Assembly (NCBI GenBank): GCA_020073565.1
Contig: JAIQEY010000023.1
Location: forward strand, 25,997-89,996
Reading direction: 5' to 3'
DNA: 64,000 bases
Source: Terriglobia bacterium
GTDB taxonomy: Bacteria > Acidobacteriota > Terriglobia > Terriglobales > Acidobacteriaceae
Shown: one piece after another, positions 49,184-58,418 of the stretch
Layout of the letters: each line of letters opens with the position of its first letter
Numbering within the stretch: the first letter of the stretch is position 1
Notes under the pieces: generated by a model
Told to the model about the DNA's origin: nothing
The model's database searches: none
The model's input: the letters and a program-made list of their open reading frames with translations, nothing else
Made by a program: the position numbers and the translations under genes

Positions 49184-51385
49184 ATGCTGGAACCATCCAC
49201 TCCAGTGCAGTACGTCAAAGGCATCGGTCCACGCCTGGCTGAGGTCCTTGCGGGCAAGGGCATCCACACGGTTGACGACCTGCTCCACTACCTGCCGTTC
49301 CGCTACGAAGACCGCCTCAACCCGCGTTCGGTCGCTGAGTTGCACGCCGGTGAGATGGCCACCGTCATTGCCGAGGTGCGCAACTCGGGACTGTTCCGCA
49401 CGCGCCGGATGCCCATTTTCCAGCTCACCGTGGGCCAGGGCCGCAGCCGTCTCAAGTGCCTCTGGTTCAACGCGGCCTATCTGCAGGATCGCTTCCAGGC
49501 CGGACAGATGGTTGCCCTTTACGGCAAGGTTGAAGCCGATCGCGACGGCCAGTTGCAGATCATGCAGCCGCAATTCGAGATTCTTGGCGACGTCAACGAA
49601 GAAGGCGGCGCCGATCTAGCAGAGAAAAACGCGGCCGCCTCGCTCGAAATCGGACGCATCGTGCCCATCTACGAATCCACCGGGAAGCTTACGCCACGGT
49701 GGTTTCGTTGCATTATCCGCTCCGCGCTCGAAAATTTAAATCCCGATCTTCCCGATCCGATCCCGCCCGCCGTGCGTGCGCATCTCAGCCTTGTCTCTCC
49801 CCGCGAAGCCTTGTGGAAGGTGCACTGGCCGGATGCGGGCGAGAGCTTCGCGGATCTCCAGTCTGCGCGGACGCCGGGGCATATTCGTCTGATCTTCGAC
49901 GAACTTTTCTTCGTTGAACTGGGCCTCGAACTCAAGCGCCGCGAGCAGAAGGCGCAGACGGGAATTGCCTTCCAGCTCGATGATCGGGTGCGGGAAGCAA
50001 TCAAAAAGATTCTGCCGTTTCATCCCACCGGAGCGCAGAAACGGGCGCTTAAGGAAATCGCCGGCGATATGCAGACGCCGTTCCCCATGCGCCGCCTGCT
50101 GCAGGGAGACGTGGGTTCTGGCAAGACGATTGTCGCGTTTGAAGCGGCCATTATCGCAATCGAGAACGGGTACCAGGTGGCGCTGATGGCGCCGACGGAA
50201 ATTCTGGCGCAGCAGCACTATTTTTCCGCGCGCCAGATTCTGGAAAAGGGCGGATACCGCACCGTGCTTCTCACCGGATCGCTAGAACAGGACCGCAAGC
50301 GCGCCGTGCGCCGCCACATCGCCCAGGGGAACGCACAACTGATCATCGGTACGCACGCGCTGATTCAGGATCGCGTCGAGTTCGAAAAGCTGGGCTTGGT
50401 CATGGTTGACGAGCAACACCGTTTCGGAGTAATGCAGCGCCTGAAGTTGATGAAGAAATCAGACGATGCCCGTGTGGGGACGGGCGACTCGCCCGTCCCG
50501 CCGGGCGGGGGCGCCCGGCTCTCCACTGACGCCGAACCCGACGTGCTGGTCATGACCGCTACCCCCATCCCGCGCACGCTCGCACTGACGCTCTACGGCG
50601 ACCTCGACGTCTCGGTGATCGATGAACTTCCGCCGGGCCGCACGCCCGTGGTGACCCGGTGCGTCCCGGACGAGCGCGCGCCCGAGGTGTGGGACTTCGT
50701 GGGCAAGCAGATCGCCGCCGGCCACCAGGCTTATGTCGTCTATCCGGTGATCGAAGAAAACGAAGAGCGCGAGCTAAAAGCCGCGCAGCAGATGCACCGG
50801 CAGCTGCGCGACAAGATTTTCCCCGATCTGCACGTCGGCCTGCTGCATGGCCGCCTCGACGCCGACGATAAAGAGCGCATCATGCGCGAATTCCAGCGCA
50901 ACGAGATCCAGGTTCTGGTCTCCACGACAGTGATCGAGGTCGGTGTGGACGTGTCAAATGCAACCGTCATGGTGATCGAGCATGCCGACCGCTTCGGCCT
51001 GGCGCAACTGCACCAGTTGCGCGGACGCATCGGACGCGGCGCCTCCAAGTCCTACTGCGTGCTGATGCACGGCGGCAAAGTTTCCGAAGAAGGTGAACGA
51101 CGGCTCGACGCCATGGTTCGCACGAACGACGGCTTTCAGATCGCCGAACTCGATCTCGAACTGCGCGGCCCTGGAGAATTCTTCGGCACCAGGCAGGCGG
51201 GCATTCCGAGTTTCCGCGTCGCCAATATCATCCGCGATCGCCAACTGCTCGAGGCCGCCAAGCGGGAAGCGGCGTTCGTGATTGCCGGACCCAACCCGGA
51301 TATTTCACAGGACGAGATCAACCGCGCCCTCAAACACATGCGCTCCCGCTGGGCCCTGAGTTATGGGTTGGTCGAAGTGGGATGA
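49184..51385 (+). CDS. recG: ATP-dependent DNA helicase RecG
   Basis: Branch-migration helicase that processes stalled forks and Holliday junctions; 733 aa. The N-terminal wedge domain begins VQYVKGIGPRLAEVLAGKGI and includes the OB part (ATVIAEVRNSGLFRTRRMPI). The helicase core has GDVGSGKTIVAFEA (Walker A), MVDEQHRFGVMQRL (DExQ-type box), MTATPIPRTLALT, STTVIEVGVDVSNA and QLRGRIGRG, then a C-terminal LRGPGEFFGTRQAG motif. Odd: between MQRLKLMKKS and VLVMTATPIPRTL about 25 extra residues (roughly 428-452, Gly/Pro-rich) come from two adjacent palindromes at 50475-50521, in frame. ATG 49184 fits the family start; earlier in-frame starts exist. Confidence 0.95.
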   Translation: MLEPSTPVQYVKGIGPRLAEVLAGKGIHTVDDLLHYLPFRYEDRLNPRSVAELHAGEMATVIAEVRNSGLFRTRRMPIFQLTVGQGRSRLKCLWFNAAYLQDRFQAGQMVALYGKVEADRDGQLQIMQPQFEILGDVNEEGGADLAEKNAAASLEIGRIVPIYESTGKLTPRWFRCIIRSALENLNPDLPDPIPPAVRAHLSLVSPREALWKVHWPDAGESFADLQSARTPGHIRLIFDELFFVELGLELKRREQKAQTGIAFQLDDRVREAIKKILPFHPTGAQKRALKEIAGDMQTPFPMRRLLQGDVGSGKTIVAFEAAIIAIENGYQVALMAPTEILAQQHYFSARQILEKGGYRTVLLTGSLEQDRKRAVRRHIAQGNAQLIIGTHALIQDRVEFEKLGLVMVDEQHRFGVMQRLKLMKKSDDARVGTGDSPVPPGGGARLSTDAEPDVLVMTATPIPRTLALTLYGDLDVSVIDELPPGRTPVVTRCVPDERAPEVWDFVGKQIAAGHQAYVVYPVIEENEERELKAAQQMHRQLRDKIFPDLHVGLLHGRLDADDKERIMREFQRNEIQVLVSTTVIEVGVDVSNATVMVIEHADRFGLAQLHQLRGRIGRGASKSYCVLMHGGKVSEEGERRLDAMVRTNDGFQIAELDLELRGPGEFFGTRQAGIPSFRVANIIRDRQLLEAAKREAAFVIAGPNPDISQDEINRALKHMRSRWALSYGLVEVG
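50475..50521. repeat. Palindromic repeats inside recG
   Basis: GGGACGGGCG / CGCCCGTCCC (50477-50499 region) around ACT, immediately followed by GCCGGGCG-type arms around a G-run, ending GCGCCCGGC. Same GGACGGGCG family as 60007-60028. Encodes a stretch with no counterpart in RecG proteins. Confidence 0.75.
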
Positions 51386-51502
51386 GACTGTCCGTGGGCT
51401 CTTCTTGCCAACCGGAAAGGCTACCCAAGCGCACTCGCATCACGGACTTGCATCACTGCACTGTCCGAGTATTATGCGCATGATAGGGGTAGGAGGTGCG
51501 CC

Positions 51503-53125
51503 ATGCGCCGTGCCGTACTTCTTGTGCCTTTCCTCCTCTGTGCTCTAGGCATCGCTTTTTCCCAGCAGGCATCGATTCCCGCCTCTCCCGTCAAGATCAA
51601 GATTCGGGCCGCGCTCTTCGATCGCGACTTGAATCTCAAGCCGGTCCCGCGCCTTGTAGTCAGCTTGACGCCGAAGCTCTCCGGCTCCCCGCTGACCACT
51701 CAGACCTCGCTCGATGGTGTCGCTGAACTCGAATTGCCACTCGGCGCTTATCACCTCACCACCGACAAGCCGGCCGAACTCTTCGGCAAGCAGTATCTTT
51801 GGGACCTTGAAATCACGGTCTCGAAGCCCGACCAGGTCATCGAGCTCAGCAACGACAACGCCAAGGTGACCGATTCGGCGGCCGCCCGCGGGGCCCACGT
51901 GGACGAACTTGCCGAACAGTTCAAGCGGGTACGCGGCAGCGTGGCCACCGTCTGGACCGAAGACGCTGCCGACGATGGGTTCCTGATCGACCCCGCCGGA
52001 CTAGTGTTTACCTCACACTTCGTGGTCGAAGGCCACAAATGGATTGCCGCGCAATTCGATGGCGGTCGCAGAGTGGCGGCCGAAGTCCTGGTGGATGACG
52101 AGACCAACAGCGTTGCAGTTCTTCGCGTCAGCATGGAACCTTTGAGAGATATCTTCGTGCCCCCGCTTTCGCTCGACCCCGGAGCGCTGATCGAGGGCGA
52201 GCGCGTCTTTACCATCGACAACTCGATCAAGCGCGGGAAAGTGATGTCCACGGGCGTTATCAGCAAGGCAGACGCAAAAGAGATCGTCTCCGATGTGAAA
52301 TTCACGGACCTGGCCAGCCCGCTGTTCAACTCCAGCGGGACCGTAGTTGGGTATAGCCGGATCATCAACAAGGAAATGCACATCGTCCCTCTCACGGAGG
52401 TGCGCGACGATATCGCCCGCGCCAAACAGAGACTCGCGGCGGCAACCACTCCCGCCCCATCGCGCCTGTTGCCGGTTGTGCCGGCGGGCGACTTCCCCGT
52501 TGACTCCCTCGTCTCCCGCCACGAGACGCGCTGGGAAAAGGAGATCTACGCGTTCAAGCTGGGTGACTTTGACATGGAGTTGTTGACGCCGGTGGCGCGT
52601 TACCAGTACGCGCAGGAGCGCTATACCGCGGCCATGAACCAACGCATGAAGCAGAAGGGTGGCGACACCACCAAACTCGAGCAGCCGGAGCACAAATACG
52701 AGTCGGTCCTCGGAATCTGGGCGCATCCTCAGATGAAGATGGCCTTCTGGAAATCCTGGGGCGACAACATGGCAACCAACAACCAGGCTCCCAGCACCTA
52801 CCGCCCCAAGAGCAGCTTCGCACGCTTGCGCCTGCTTTGCGGAGACAAGGAAGTGGACCCGATTCGGCCGGGCAAGGTCGCCATCGGGACTGGGTCGAAT
52901 CGCTTCGTCCGGGTTGATCAAAACGCGTTCTACGGCCTCTACACCTACACTCCGGATGTGATCTCGTCCGCGTGCGGTAAGGTCACGCTCGAGGTTTATT
53001 CCGCTTCTCAGCCCGACAAGCCGCTTGTGAAAGTGCTGGAGCCGGCGCAGGTCAACCGCGTCTGGCAGGATTTTGAGCCGTACCGGAAGCTCCAGGCCGG
53101 TGCCGCACCGGCAACTCCACAGTGA
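51503..53125 (+). CDS. Exported protein with a degenerate trypsin-like domain, 540 aa
   Basis: A signal peptide (VLLVPFLLCALGIAFSQQ) is followed by an N-terminal beta-sandwich-like domain (about 28-115), a short helical linker and a trypsin/HtrA-like fold (about 145-300). The fold is recognisable from DDGFLIDPAGLVFTSHFVVE, DDETNSVAVLRVS, ALIEGERVFTIDN and ASPLFNSSGTVVGYS. Aligned by eye, the catalytic His place (TNxHVV) reads TSHFVV, the Asp place reads Asn, and the GNSGGP serine place reads DLASP, so the triad looks lost. A C-terminal domain of about 190 residues is unassigned. Likely a non-catalytic periplasmic binding protein; this is inference. Confidence 0.65.
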   Translation: MRRAVLLVPFLLCALGIAFSQQASIPASPVKIKIRAALFDRDLNLKPVPRLVVSLTPKLSGSPLTTQTSLDGVAELELPLGAYHLTTDKPAELFGKQYLWDLEITVSKPDQVIELSNDNAKVTDSAAARGAHVDELAEQFKRVRGSVATVWTEDAADDGFLIDPAGLVFTSHFVVEGHKWIAAQFDGGRRVAAEVLVDDETNSVAVLRVSMEPLRDIFVPPLSLDPGALIEGERVFTIDNSIKRGKVMSTGVISKADAKEIVSDVKFTDLASPLFNSSGTVVGYSRIINKEMHIVPLTEVRDDIARAKQRLAAATTPAPSRLLPVVPAGDFPVDSLVSRHETRWEKEIYAFKLGDFDMELLTPVARYQYAQERYTAAMNQRMKQKGGDTTKLEQPEHKYESVLGIWAHPQMKMAFWKSWGDNMATNNQAPSTYRPKSSFARLRLLCGDKEVDPIRPGKVAIGTGSNRFVRVDQNAFYGLYTYTPDVISSACGKVTLEVYSASQPDKPLVKVLEPAQVNRVWQDFEPYRKLQAGAAPATPQ

Positions 53126-53204
53126 GCGGCTTCGCATTCTGCTATGATCGGCGCAAGTCGGTGGAACGCTGTCGCCGGGCACAATTGTAAGGAGTTTTGC
53201 ATTT

Positions 53205-53417
53205 ATGGAAACGCCGTCTTTACCAATGGGCGCACGCCGCAATGAAGATATCGCGCTTGACCTGATGAAATTCGTCGCCATGACAACCAGCTACGGCAAG
53301 ACCGTCGGAACTGGCGTGGGTTTCCAGGGCGGAGGAGCGGCCTCCAAGCCCGAGGAATACGCGGACCATCTGCTCGAGCTCTATGGTCGCTGCCTGAAGG
53401 CAGTGGGTGGAAAGTAA
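53205..53417 (+). CDS. Small conserved-looking protein, 70 aa
   Basis: No recognised domain. The sequence is compact: RRNEDIALDLMKFVAMTTSY, GKTVGTGVGFQGGG, then PEEYADHLLELYGRCLKAVG. Two predicted helices flank a Gly-rich loop. Good ribosome site (TAAGGAGTTTTGCATTT) before ATG 53205. I have an impression of similar 70-aa proteins in Acidobacteriota, unchecked. It lies between the secreted protein and rplM with its own likely promoter region (TATGAT at 53142-53147). Confidence 0.7.
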   Translation: METPSLPMGARRNEDIALDLMKFVAMTTSYGKTVGTGVGFQGGGAASKPEEYADHLLELYGRCLKAVGGK

Positions 53418-53504
53418 ATCGGATACGGGGGCGGCTCGGGCTGAGTGTGGAACGTCGAGGCCGGAATGCTGACCCCGGTAACCCCTTGCCTTTGAACCTC
53501 TTCG

Positions 53505-53534
53505 TTGACAATCGGAGAGGCGCTAGGCTATCCT
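53505..53534 (+). promoter_or_regulatory. Sigma-70-type promoter of the rplM operon
   Basis: TTGACA (53505-53510, perfect -35), 18-base spacer, TATCCT (53529-53534). It would give a leader of about 110 bases before rplM, long enough for ribosomal-protein feedback, though I recognise no specific leader structure. Confidence 0.65.
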
Positions 53535-53651
53535 GAATGTCTTTGGAAGTCCTGCGGCTGCCCGCCTGGAACACCTAGCGCGCGTTCTGCGTGGATTGAT
53601 TAGGGCACTCAGCGGTCTTCATTGCGTTCTTTACACTCTGGGAGATTTCCG

Positions 53652-54083
53652 ATGTCAACCTATTTCCCGAAAGAAGGGGAAATTGCGCGTAAGTGGTTTG
53701 TCGTGGATGCGACCGGGCTGCCGCTCGGCCGCCTCGCCTCGCGCGTAGCCCGCATTCTGATGGGCAAAGAAAACCCGAAATACACACCGTTTATCGACAC
53801 CGGCGACCACGTCGTCGTCATTAACGCCGAACAGGTCAAAATCACCGGCATGAAGACCGATCAGAAGGTCTATCACCGCTACACCGGATATCCGGGCGGA
53901 TTGCGCTCCGAGAATTTGAACAAGCGCCTCGTACGCAAGCCGGAGCTGGTCATCGAGCAAGCAGTTTCACGCATGCTGCCCAAGAACAAGCTGGGCAAAC
54001 AGATGTTCACGAAGCTGAAGGTATACAAAGGCGACAAGCACCCGCACGAGGCGCAGAAGCCGGAAGCGAAAGTGTTCGCGTAA
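53652..54083 (+). CDS. rplM: 50S ribosomal protein L13
   Basis: Early-assembly protein of the large subunit; 143 aa, normal length. [20 protein letters not shown] at the N-terminus, [32 protein letters not shown] and [20 protein letters not shown] are diagnostic. ATG 53652 chosen, preceded by CTGGGAGATTTCCG; the upstream open frame is leader. Followed by rpsI, the universal rplM-rpsI pair. Confidence 0.98.
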   Translation: MSTYFPKEGEIARKWFVVDATGLPLGRLASRVARILMGKENPKYTPFIDTGDHVVVINAEQVKITGMKTDQKVYHRYTGYPGGLRSENLNKRLVRKPELVIEQAVSRMLPKNKLGKQMFTKLKVYKGDKHPHEAQKPEAKVFA

Positions 54084-54085
54084 GA

Positions 54086-54213
54086 CAGCTGCGAGCTACG
54101 AGCCGCGAGCTGCCAGCGACAAGAGTTTCAGATTCTTTTTGAAAGGTTAATAGCGACAGCCCGAGTGAGCCGCCTTGGAGGTGGCTCGAAGCTCGGAGCT
54201 CGAAGCTCGAAGC
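54086..54213. repeat. Imperfect inverted repeat between rplM and rpsI
   Basis: AGCTGCGAGCTACGAGCCGC plus GAGCTGCC faces GGTGGCTCGAAGCTCGGAGC plus TCGAAGCTCGAAGCT. A shorter piece with the same words (AGCTGCGAGTCGCGAGCTGC) is found between rpsB and tsf at 55713-55732. Confidence 0.7.
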
Positions 54214-54217
54214 TAAA

Positions 54218-54613
54218 ATGGCAGACACAGTTCAATACTACGGAACGGGCCGCCGCAAGACGGCGATCGCTCGTGTTTTCCTTCGTCCGGGCAGCGGTGA
54301 GTTCAAGGTTAACGGCAAGGCGTTCGAGGAATACTTTGTGACGCCCTCGCAGCGGACCAGTGCGAAGCTGCCGTTGGTCTCGACCGACAGCGCGGCGAGT
54401 TTCAATGTGCTCGCCAATGTCTGCGGCGGCGGAGTCGCCGGGCAGGCGGATGCGGTCCGCTTAGGCATTACTCGGGCGCTCATGGAGTTCAACGCCGAGC
54501 TGCGCAAGAAGCTTAAGGCCGAAGGCATGGTCACACGTGACCCGCGCGCCAAAGAGCGCAAGAAGTACGGACAGAAGGGCGCACGCAAGCGGTTCCAGTT
54601 CTCGAAGCGGTAG
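54218..54613 (+). CDS. rpsI: 30S ribosomal protein S9
   Basis: Small-subunit head protein whose C-terminal tail reaches the P-site tRNA; 131 aa. [20 protein letters not shown], the loop [20 protein letters not shown] and the terminal KRFQFSKR with arginine at the very end are diagnostic. Second gene of rplM-rpsI; a repeat-filled spacer separates it from rpsB. Confidence 0.98.
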   Translation: MADTVQYYGTGRRKTAIARVFLRPGSGEFKVNGKAFEEYFVTPSQRTSAKLPLVSTDSAASFNVLANVCGGGVAGQADAVRLGITRALMEFNAELRKKLKAEGMVTRDPRAKERKKYGQKGARKRFQFSKR

Positions 54614-54618
54614 TAGTA

Positions 54619-54704
54619 GGTTTCAAGGTTTCAGGGTTTCAAAGTTTCAAGGTTGGCGACGGGCCTTGAGTCTTTGAAACCTTGAAACTCTGAAACCTTG
54701 AAAC
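54619..54704. repeat. Inverted repeat between rpsI and rpsB (TTTCAAGG words)
   Basis: GGTTTCAAGGTTTCAGGGTT plus TCAAAGTTTCAAGG faces TTTGAAACCTTGAAACTCTG plus AAACCTTGAAACG. Same words as 24548-24632 and 57511-57599. Confidence 0.88.
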
Positions 54705-54812
54705 GTTTGTTGTATGGGTTCAATTCATCCCCCCACCTCCCCTGAGTTGGGGTGGACGGGAATGGCAATTGGGAACGGTAACGTCCCAATGTAGACCAAT
54801 AGAGGAGGTTGT

Positions 54813-55709
<897 letters not shown>

Positions 55710-55743
55710 AATAGCTGCGAGTCGCGAGCTGCGGAATTTGTTA

Positions 55744-55803
55744 GCCCAGGACGTGAGTCCTGGGTGGGAGCGAATGAAGGCCAAGTCCCGTAGGGACGGC
55801 ACA
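55744..55803. repeat. Two small palindromes between rpsB and tsf
   Basis: CCCAGGACGTGAGTCCTGGG (55745-55764) and AAGTCCCGTAGGGACGGC (55782-55799) each form a short hairpin. They look like further members of the dispersed palindrome population. The flank at 55713-55732 carries the GCTGCGAG words. Confidence 0.7.
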
Positions 55804-55892
55804 ACCCGGGCAATCGCCTCTCAGGGAGTCTGACCCGCGTGCACATCTCCGGCGCGGGTCAAGTTTTATAGAAGCGAAGGAACTCAAAAATC

Positions 55893-56600
55893 ATGGCTAC
55901 CACCGCAAGTCCTGACCCTGACAACAACAAGGGGCCGAACATTTCTGCCGCGAAGGTCAAAGAACTGCGCGACAAAACCGGAGCGCCGATGATGGATTGT
56001 AAACAGGCGCTGACTCAATCGAACGGCGACATGGAAGCGGCTGTTGTTTGGCTGCGCAAGAAGGGCATTTCCGTGGCCGCGAAGAAGGCGGCGCGTGTGA
56101 CGAGCGAAGGCTCCGTCGCCCACTACATTCACGCGGGCGGAAAGATCGGCGTACTGGTCGAGGTCAACTGCGAAAGCGACTTCGTGGCGCGCACCGACGA
56201 CTTCAAAGAGCTGGTCCACGATATCGCCATGCACATTGCGGCCAGCGACCCGAAGTTCGTCCGCAAGGAAGACGTCACGCCCGAAGCCTTCGAGCGCGAG
56301 AAGGACATCTATCGTGCTCAGGCCATCGCCAGTGGCAAGCCTGCGAACATTGCAGAGAAGATGGTGGCGGGCAAGATGGAAAAGTTCTACGAAGAGGTTT
56401 GCCTGCTCGAGCAGCCCTTCATCAAGGACCAGACCGTCTCGATCGCGCAGCTCATCGCCGCCAAGATCGGAAAGCTGGGCGAGAACATCTCCGTCCGCCG
56501 TTTCGCCCGCTTCAAGGTAGGTGATGCCACGGCCACGGTCGCATTCACCAGCGCCAAGCCCGATGAGGGCGGCGAGGCGGCCACACCAGCCGCCAAGTAG
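55893..56600 (+). CDS. tsf: Elongation factor Ts
   Basis: Guanine-nucleotide exchange factor for EF-Tu; 235 aa, shorter than the E. coli form. A 17-residue N-terminal extension precedes AAKVKELRDKTGAPMMDCKQ, the UBA-like domain. The exchange region has KIGVLVEVNCESDFVARTDD and AMHIAASDPKFV, then GKMEKFYEEVCLLEQPFIKD. A terminator follows, so rplM-rpsI-rpsB-tsf may end here. Confidence 0.97.
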   Translation: MATTASPDPDNNKGPNISAAKVKELRDKTGAPMMDCKQALTQSNGDMEAAVVWLRKKGISVAAKKAARVTSEGSVAHYIHAGGKIGVLVEVNCESDFVARTDDFKELVHDIAMHIAASDPKFVRKEDVTPEAFEREKDIYRAQAIASGKPANIAEKMVAGKMEKFYEEVCLLEQPFIKDQTVSIAQLIAAKIGKLGENISVRRFARFKVGDATATVAFTSAKPDEGGEAATPAAK

Positions 56601-56612
56601 GCGAATAATTCA

Positions 56613-56634
56613 GGGGCGCTTCGGCGCCCCTTTT
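56613..56634 (+). terminator. Terminator after tsf
   Basis: GGGGCGC-TTC-GGCGCCCC stem followed by TTTTG, 12 bases after the tsf stop. Confidence 0.85.
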
Positions 56635-56685
56635 GATTTATGCTCTCGGAGGCACCTATCGCCTCGATTTAGATTGGCTTTCCTT

Positions 56686-56760
56686 CGCGTACCTTCGTGT
56701 CCTTGATGGTTAGGTTTTCTTGTTCATATCACCAAGGACACGAAGGTACACGAAGGAAGA
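56686..56760. repeat. Inverted repeat, 'CTTCGTG' family, third copy
   Basis: CTTCGCGTACCTTCGTGTCC plus TTGATGGTTA faces TCACCAAGGACACGAAGGTA plus CACGAAGGA. Lies between the tsf terminator and pyrH. Confidence 0.8.
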
Positions 56761-56787
56761 CTGGACGAGCCGGAACTGAGAACTTTC

Positions 56788-57504
56788 ATGGATACTCCGA
56801 TCTTCAAGCGCATCCTGCTCAAACTGTCCGGCGAAGCTCTCGCCGCCGATCAAGGCTTTGGCGTGGATACCGCTCGCATGCACGAGATCGCTGCCGAGGT
56901 AGCCGACGTCCACAAGTTGGGTATACAGATCGCCATCGTCGTGGGTGGCGGCAACTTCTTCCGTGGTGTGGCCGACCAGGCCAAGGACATGGACCGCGTC
57001 TCCGCCGACCACATGGGTATGCTGGCGACCGTGATCAACGCCCTCGCCCTGCAGGACGCGCTCGAAAAGCAGAAAGTCTACACCCGCGTGCAATCCGCCA
57101 TCGAGATGAACCAGGTAGCCGAGCCGTTCATCCGCCGCCGCGCGATCCGCCATCTGGAAAAAGGGCGGGTTGTGATCTTCGCCGGGGGCACCGGCAACCC
57201 GTATTTTTCGACCGACACCGCTGCCTCTCTGCGCGCGATGGAAATCAAGGCCGATGCCATTCTCAAGGCGACCAAGGTCGATGGCATCTATGACGCCGAT
57301 CCGATGAAGGTGAAGGATGCGAAGAAGTTTTCGCAGATCACCTACATGGATGTTCTGAAGCAGGGTCTCAAAGTGATGGATTCAACCGCCATCTCGCTCT
57401 GCAAAGATAACAATCTGCCCATCATCGTCTTCAATCTCAACCAGCACGGCAACATCCGCAGAGTAGTGCTGGGCGAAAAGGTCGGCTCGCTGGTCAGCGC
57501 GTGA
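56788..57504 (+). CDS. pyrH: UMP kinase
   Basis: Phosphorylates UMP to UDP in pyrimidine synthesis; bacterial amino-acid-kinase-fold hexamer; 238 aa. [60 protein letters not shown] and [20 protein letters not shown] are diagnostic. Followed by frr, a conserved neighbour in many bacteria. It is separated from tsf by a terminator and an inverted repeat. The ribosome site before ATG 56788 is weak. Confidence 0.98.
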   Translation: MDTPIFKRILLKLSGEALAADQGFGVDTARMHEIAAEVADVHKLGIQIAIVVGGGNFFRGVADQAKDMDRVSADHMGMLATVINALALQDALEKQKVYTRVQSAIEMNQVAEPFIRRRAIRHLEKGRVVIFAGGTGNPYFSTDTAASLRAMEIKADAILKATKVDGIYDADPMKVKDAKKFSQITYMDVLKQGLKVMDSTAISLCKDNNLPIIVFNLNQHGNIRRVVLGEKVGSLVSA

Positions 57505-57510
57505 AAGGCA

Positions 57511-57599
57511 AGGTTTCAAAGTTTCAAGGTTTCAGGGTTTCAAAGACGCCAACGTCGCGGCCGACATTGAAACCTTGAAACTCTGAAACCTTGAAACTT
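57511..57599. repeat. Inverted repeat between pyrH and frr (TTTCAAGG words)
   Basis: GGTTTCAAAGTTTCAAGGTT plus TCAGGGTTTCAAAG faces TTGAAACCTTGAAACTCTGA plus AACCTTGAAACTTGG. Nearly the same words as the rpsI-rpsB spacer. Confidence 0.88.
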
Positions 57600-57655
57600 G
57601 GCTGCCGGTTTATAATGCACGGTTCTGATATCGCTATGTTTGGGAGCTGAGAGAG

Positions 57656-58228
57656 ATGGCTCATCCTGCCCTGAAAGAAGTCTTCGTACAACTTAAGACG
57701 CGCATGGACAAGGCGGTCGAAGATTTCCGCCGGGAAATGGCAGCGACCCGCACCGGCCGCGCCAATGTCCACATGCTCGATACGGTCGCGGTCGACTACT
57801 ACGGTTCCCAGATGCCACTCAATCAGATCTCCCAGGTGCACGCCCCGGAGCCGCAACTGATCACCGTGCAGCCGTTCGATCCCTCGTCGCTGGCGGCCAT
57901 CGAGAAGGCCATTCGCGCCGCCGACCTCGGCCTCAACCCGATGAATGACGGCAAAATGATCCGCGTGCCCGTGCCGCCACTGACCGAAGAGCGGCGCAAA
58001 GAGATGGTCAAGCACCTGCACAGAATTCTGGAAGAACACCGCACCGCCGTCCGCAACATTCGCCGCGACGGCAACGATGCCATCAAGAAGGCGTTGAAAG
58101 ACAAGAAAATCACCGAAGACGACGAGAAACGGGCCATGGACGAAATCCAGAAGCTCACCGACGACGAGATCAAGAAGATGGAAGAGATGAGCAAGGCCAA
58201 AGAAAAAGAAGTGCTGGAATTCAAGTAG
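57656..58228 (+). CDS. frr: Ribosome recycling factor
   Basis: Splits post-termination ribosomes together with EF-G; 190 aa. Domain I helices start MDKAVEDFRREMAATRTGRA and end in the long C-terminal helix (ITEDDEKRAMDEIQKLTDDE). Domain II has MPLNQISQVHAPEPQLITVQ and PFDPSSLAAIEKAI. VPVPPLTEERRKEMVKHLHR is the universal motif. ATG 57656 preceded by GAGAGAG. Confidence 0.98.
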   Translation: MAHPALKEVFVQLKTRMDKAVEDFRREMAATRTGRANVHMLDTVAVDYYGSQMPLNQISQVHAPEPQLITVQPFDPSSLAAIEKAIRAADLGLNPMNDGKMIRVPVPPLTEERRKEMVKHLHRILEEHRTAVRNIRRDGNDAIKKALKDKKITEDDEKRAMDEIQKLTDDEIKKMEEMSKAKEKEVLEFK

Positions 58229-58239
58229 CCCTCGTGCGG

Positions 58240-58259
58240 GGCGGGCATTTCTGCCCGCC
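58240..58259. repeat. Palindromic repeat after frr
   Basis: GGCGGGCA-TTTC-TGCCCGCC, related to the unit at 45452-45467. No T-run directly after it. Confidence 0.65.
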
Positions 58260-58327
58260 TGCCCACCGCAGTCGATTTTGGCCGGCAGGACAATAACAAA
58301 GTCGCATTGAAGTTACGTGCAACGCGG

Positions 58328-58356
58328 GGCGGCCGGACCTGGCCGCCTCTTTTTTC
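58328..58356 (+). terminator. Terminator between frr and the molybdopterin oxidoreductase gene
   Basis: Perfect seven-base stem GGCGGCC/GGCCGCC with a GGACCT loop, followed by TCTTTTTTC. It is 100 bases after the frr stop. Confidence 0.82.
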
Positions 58357-58418
58357 TTGATTCGGTTTTTTCTCTGTGTCTCTGTGACTCCGTGGTGCGT
58401 CAGCCCTATAATCTAGCG

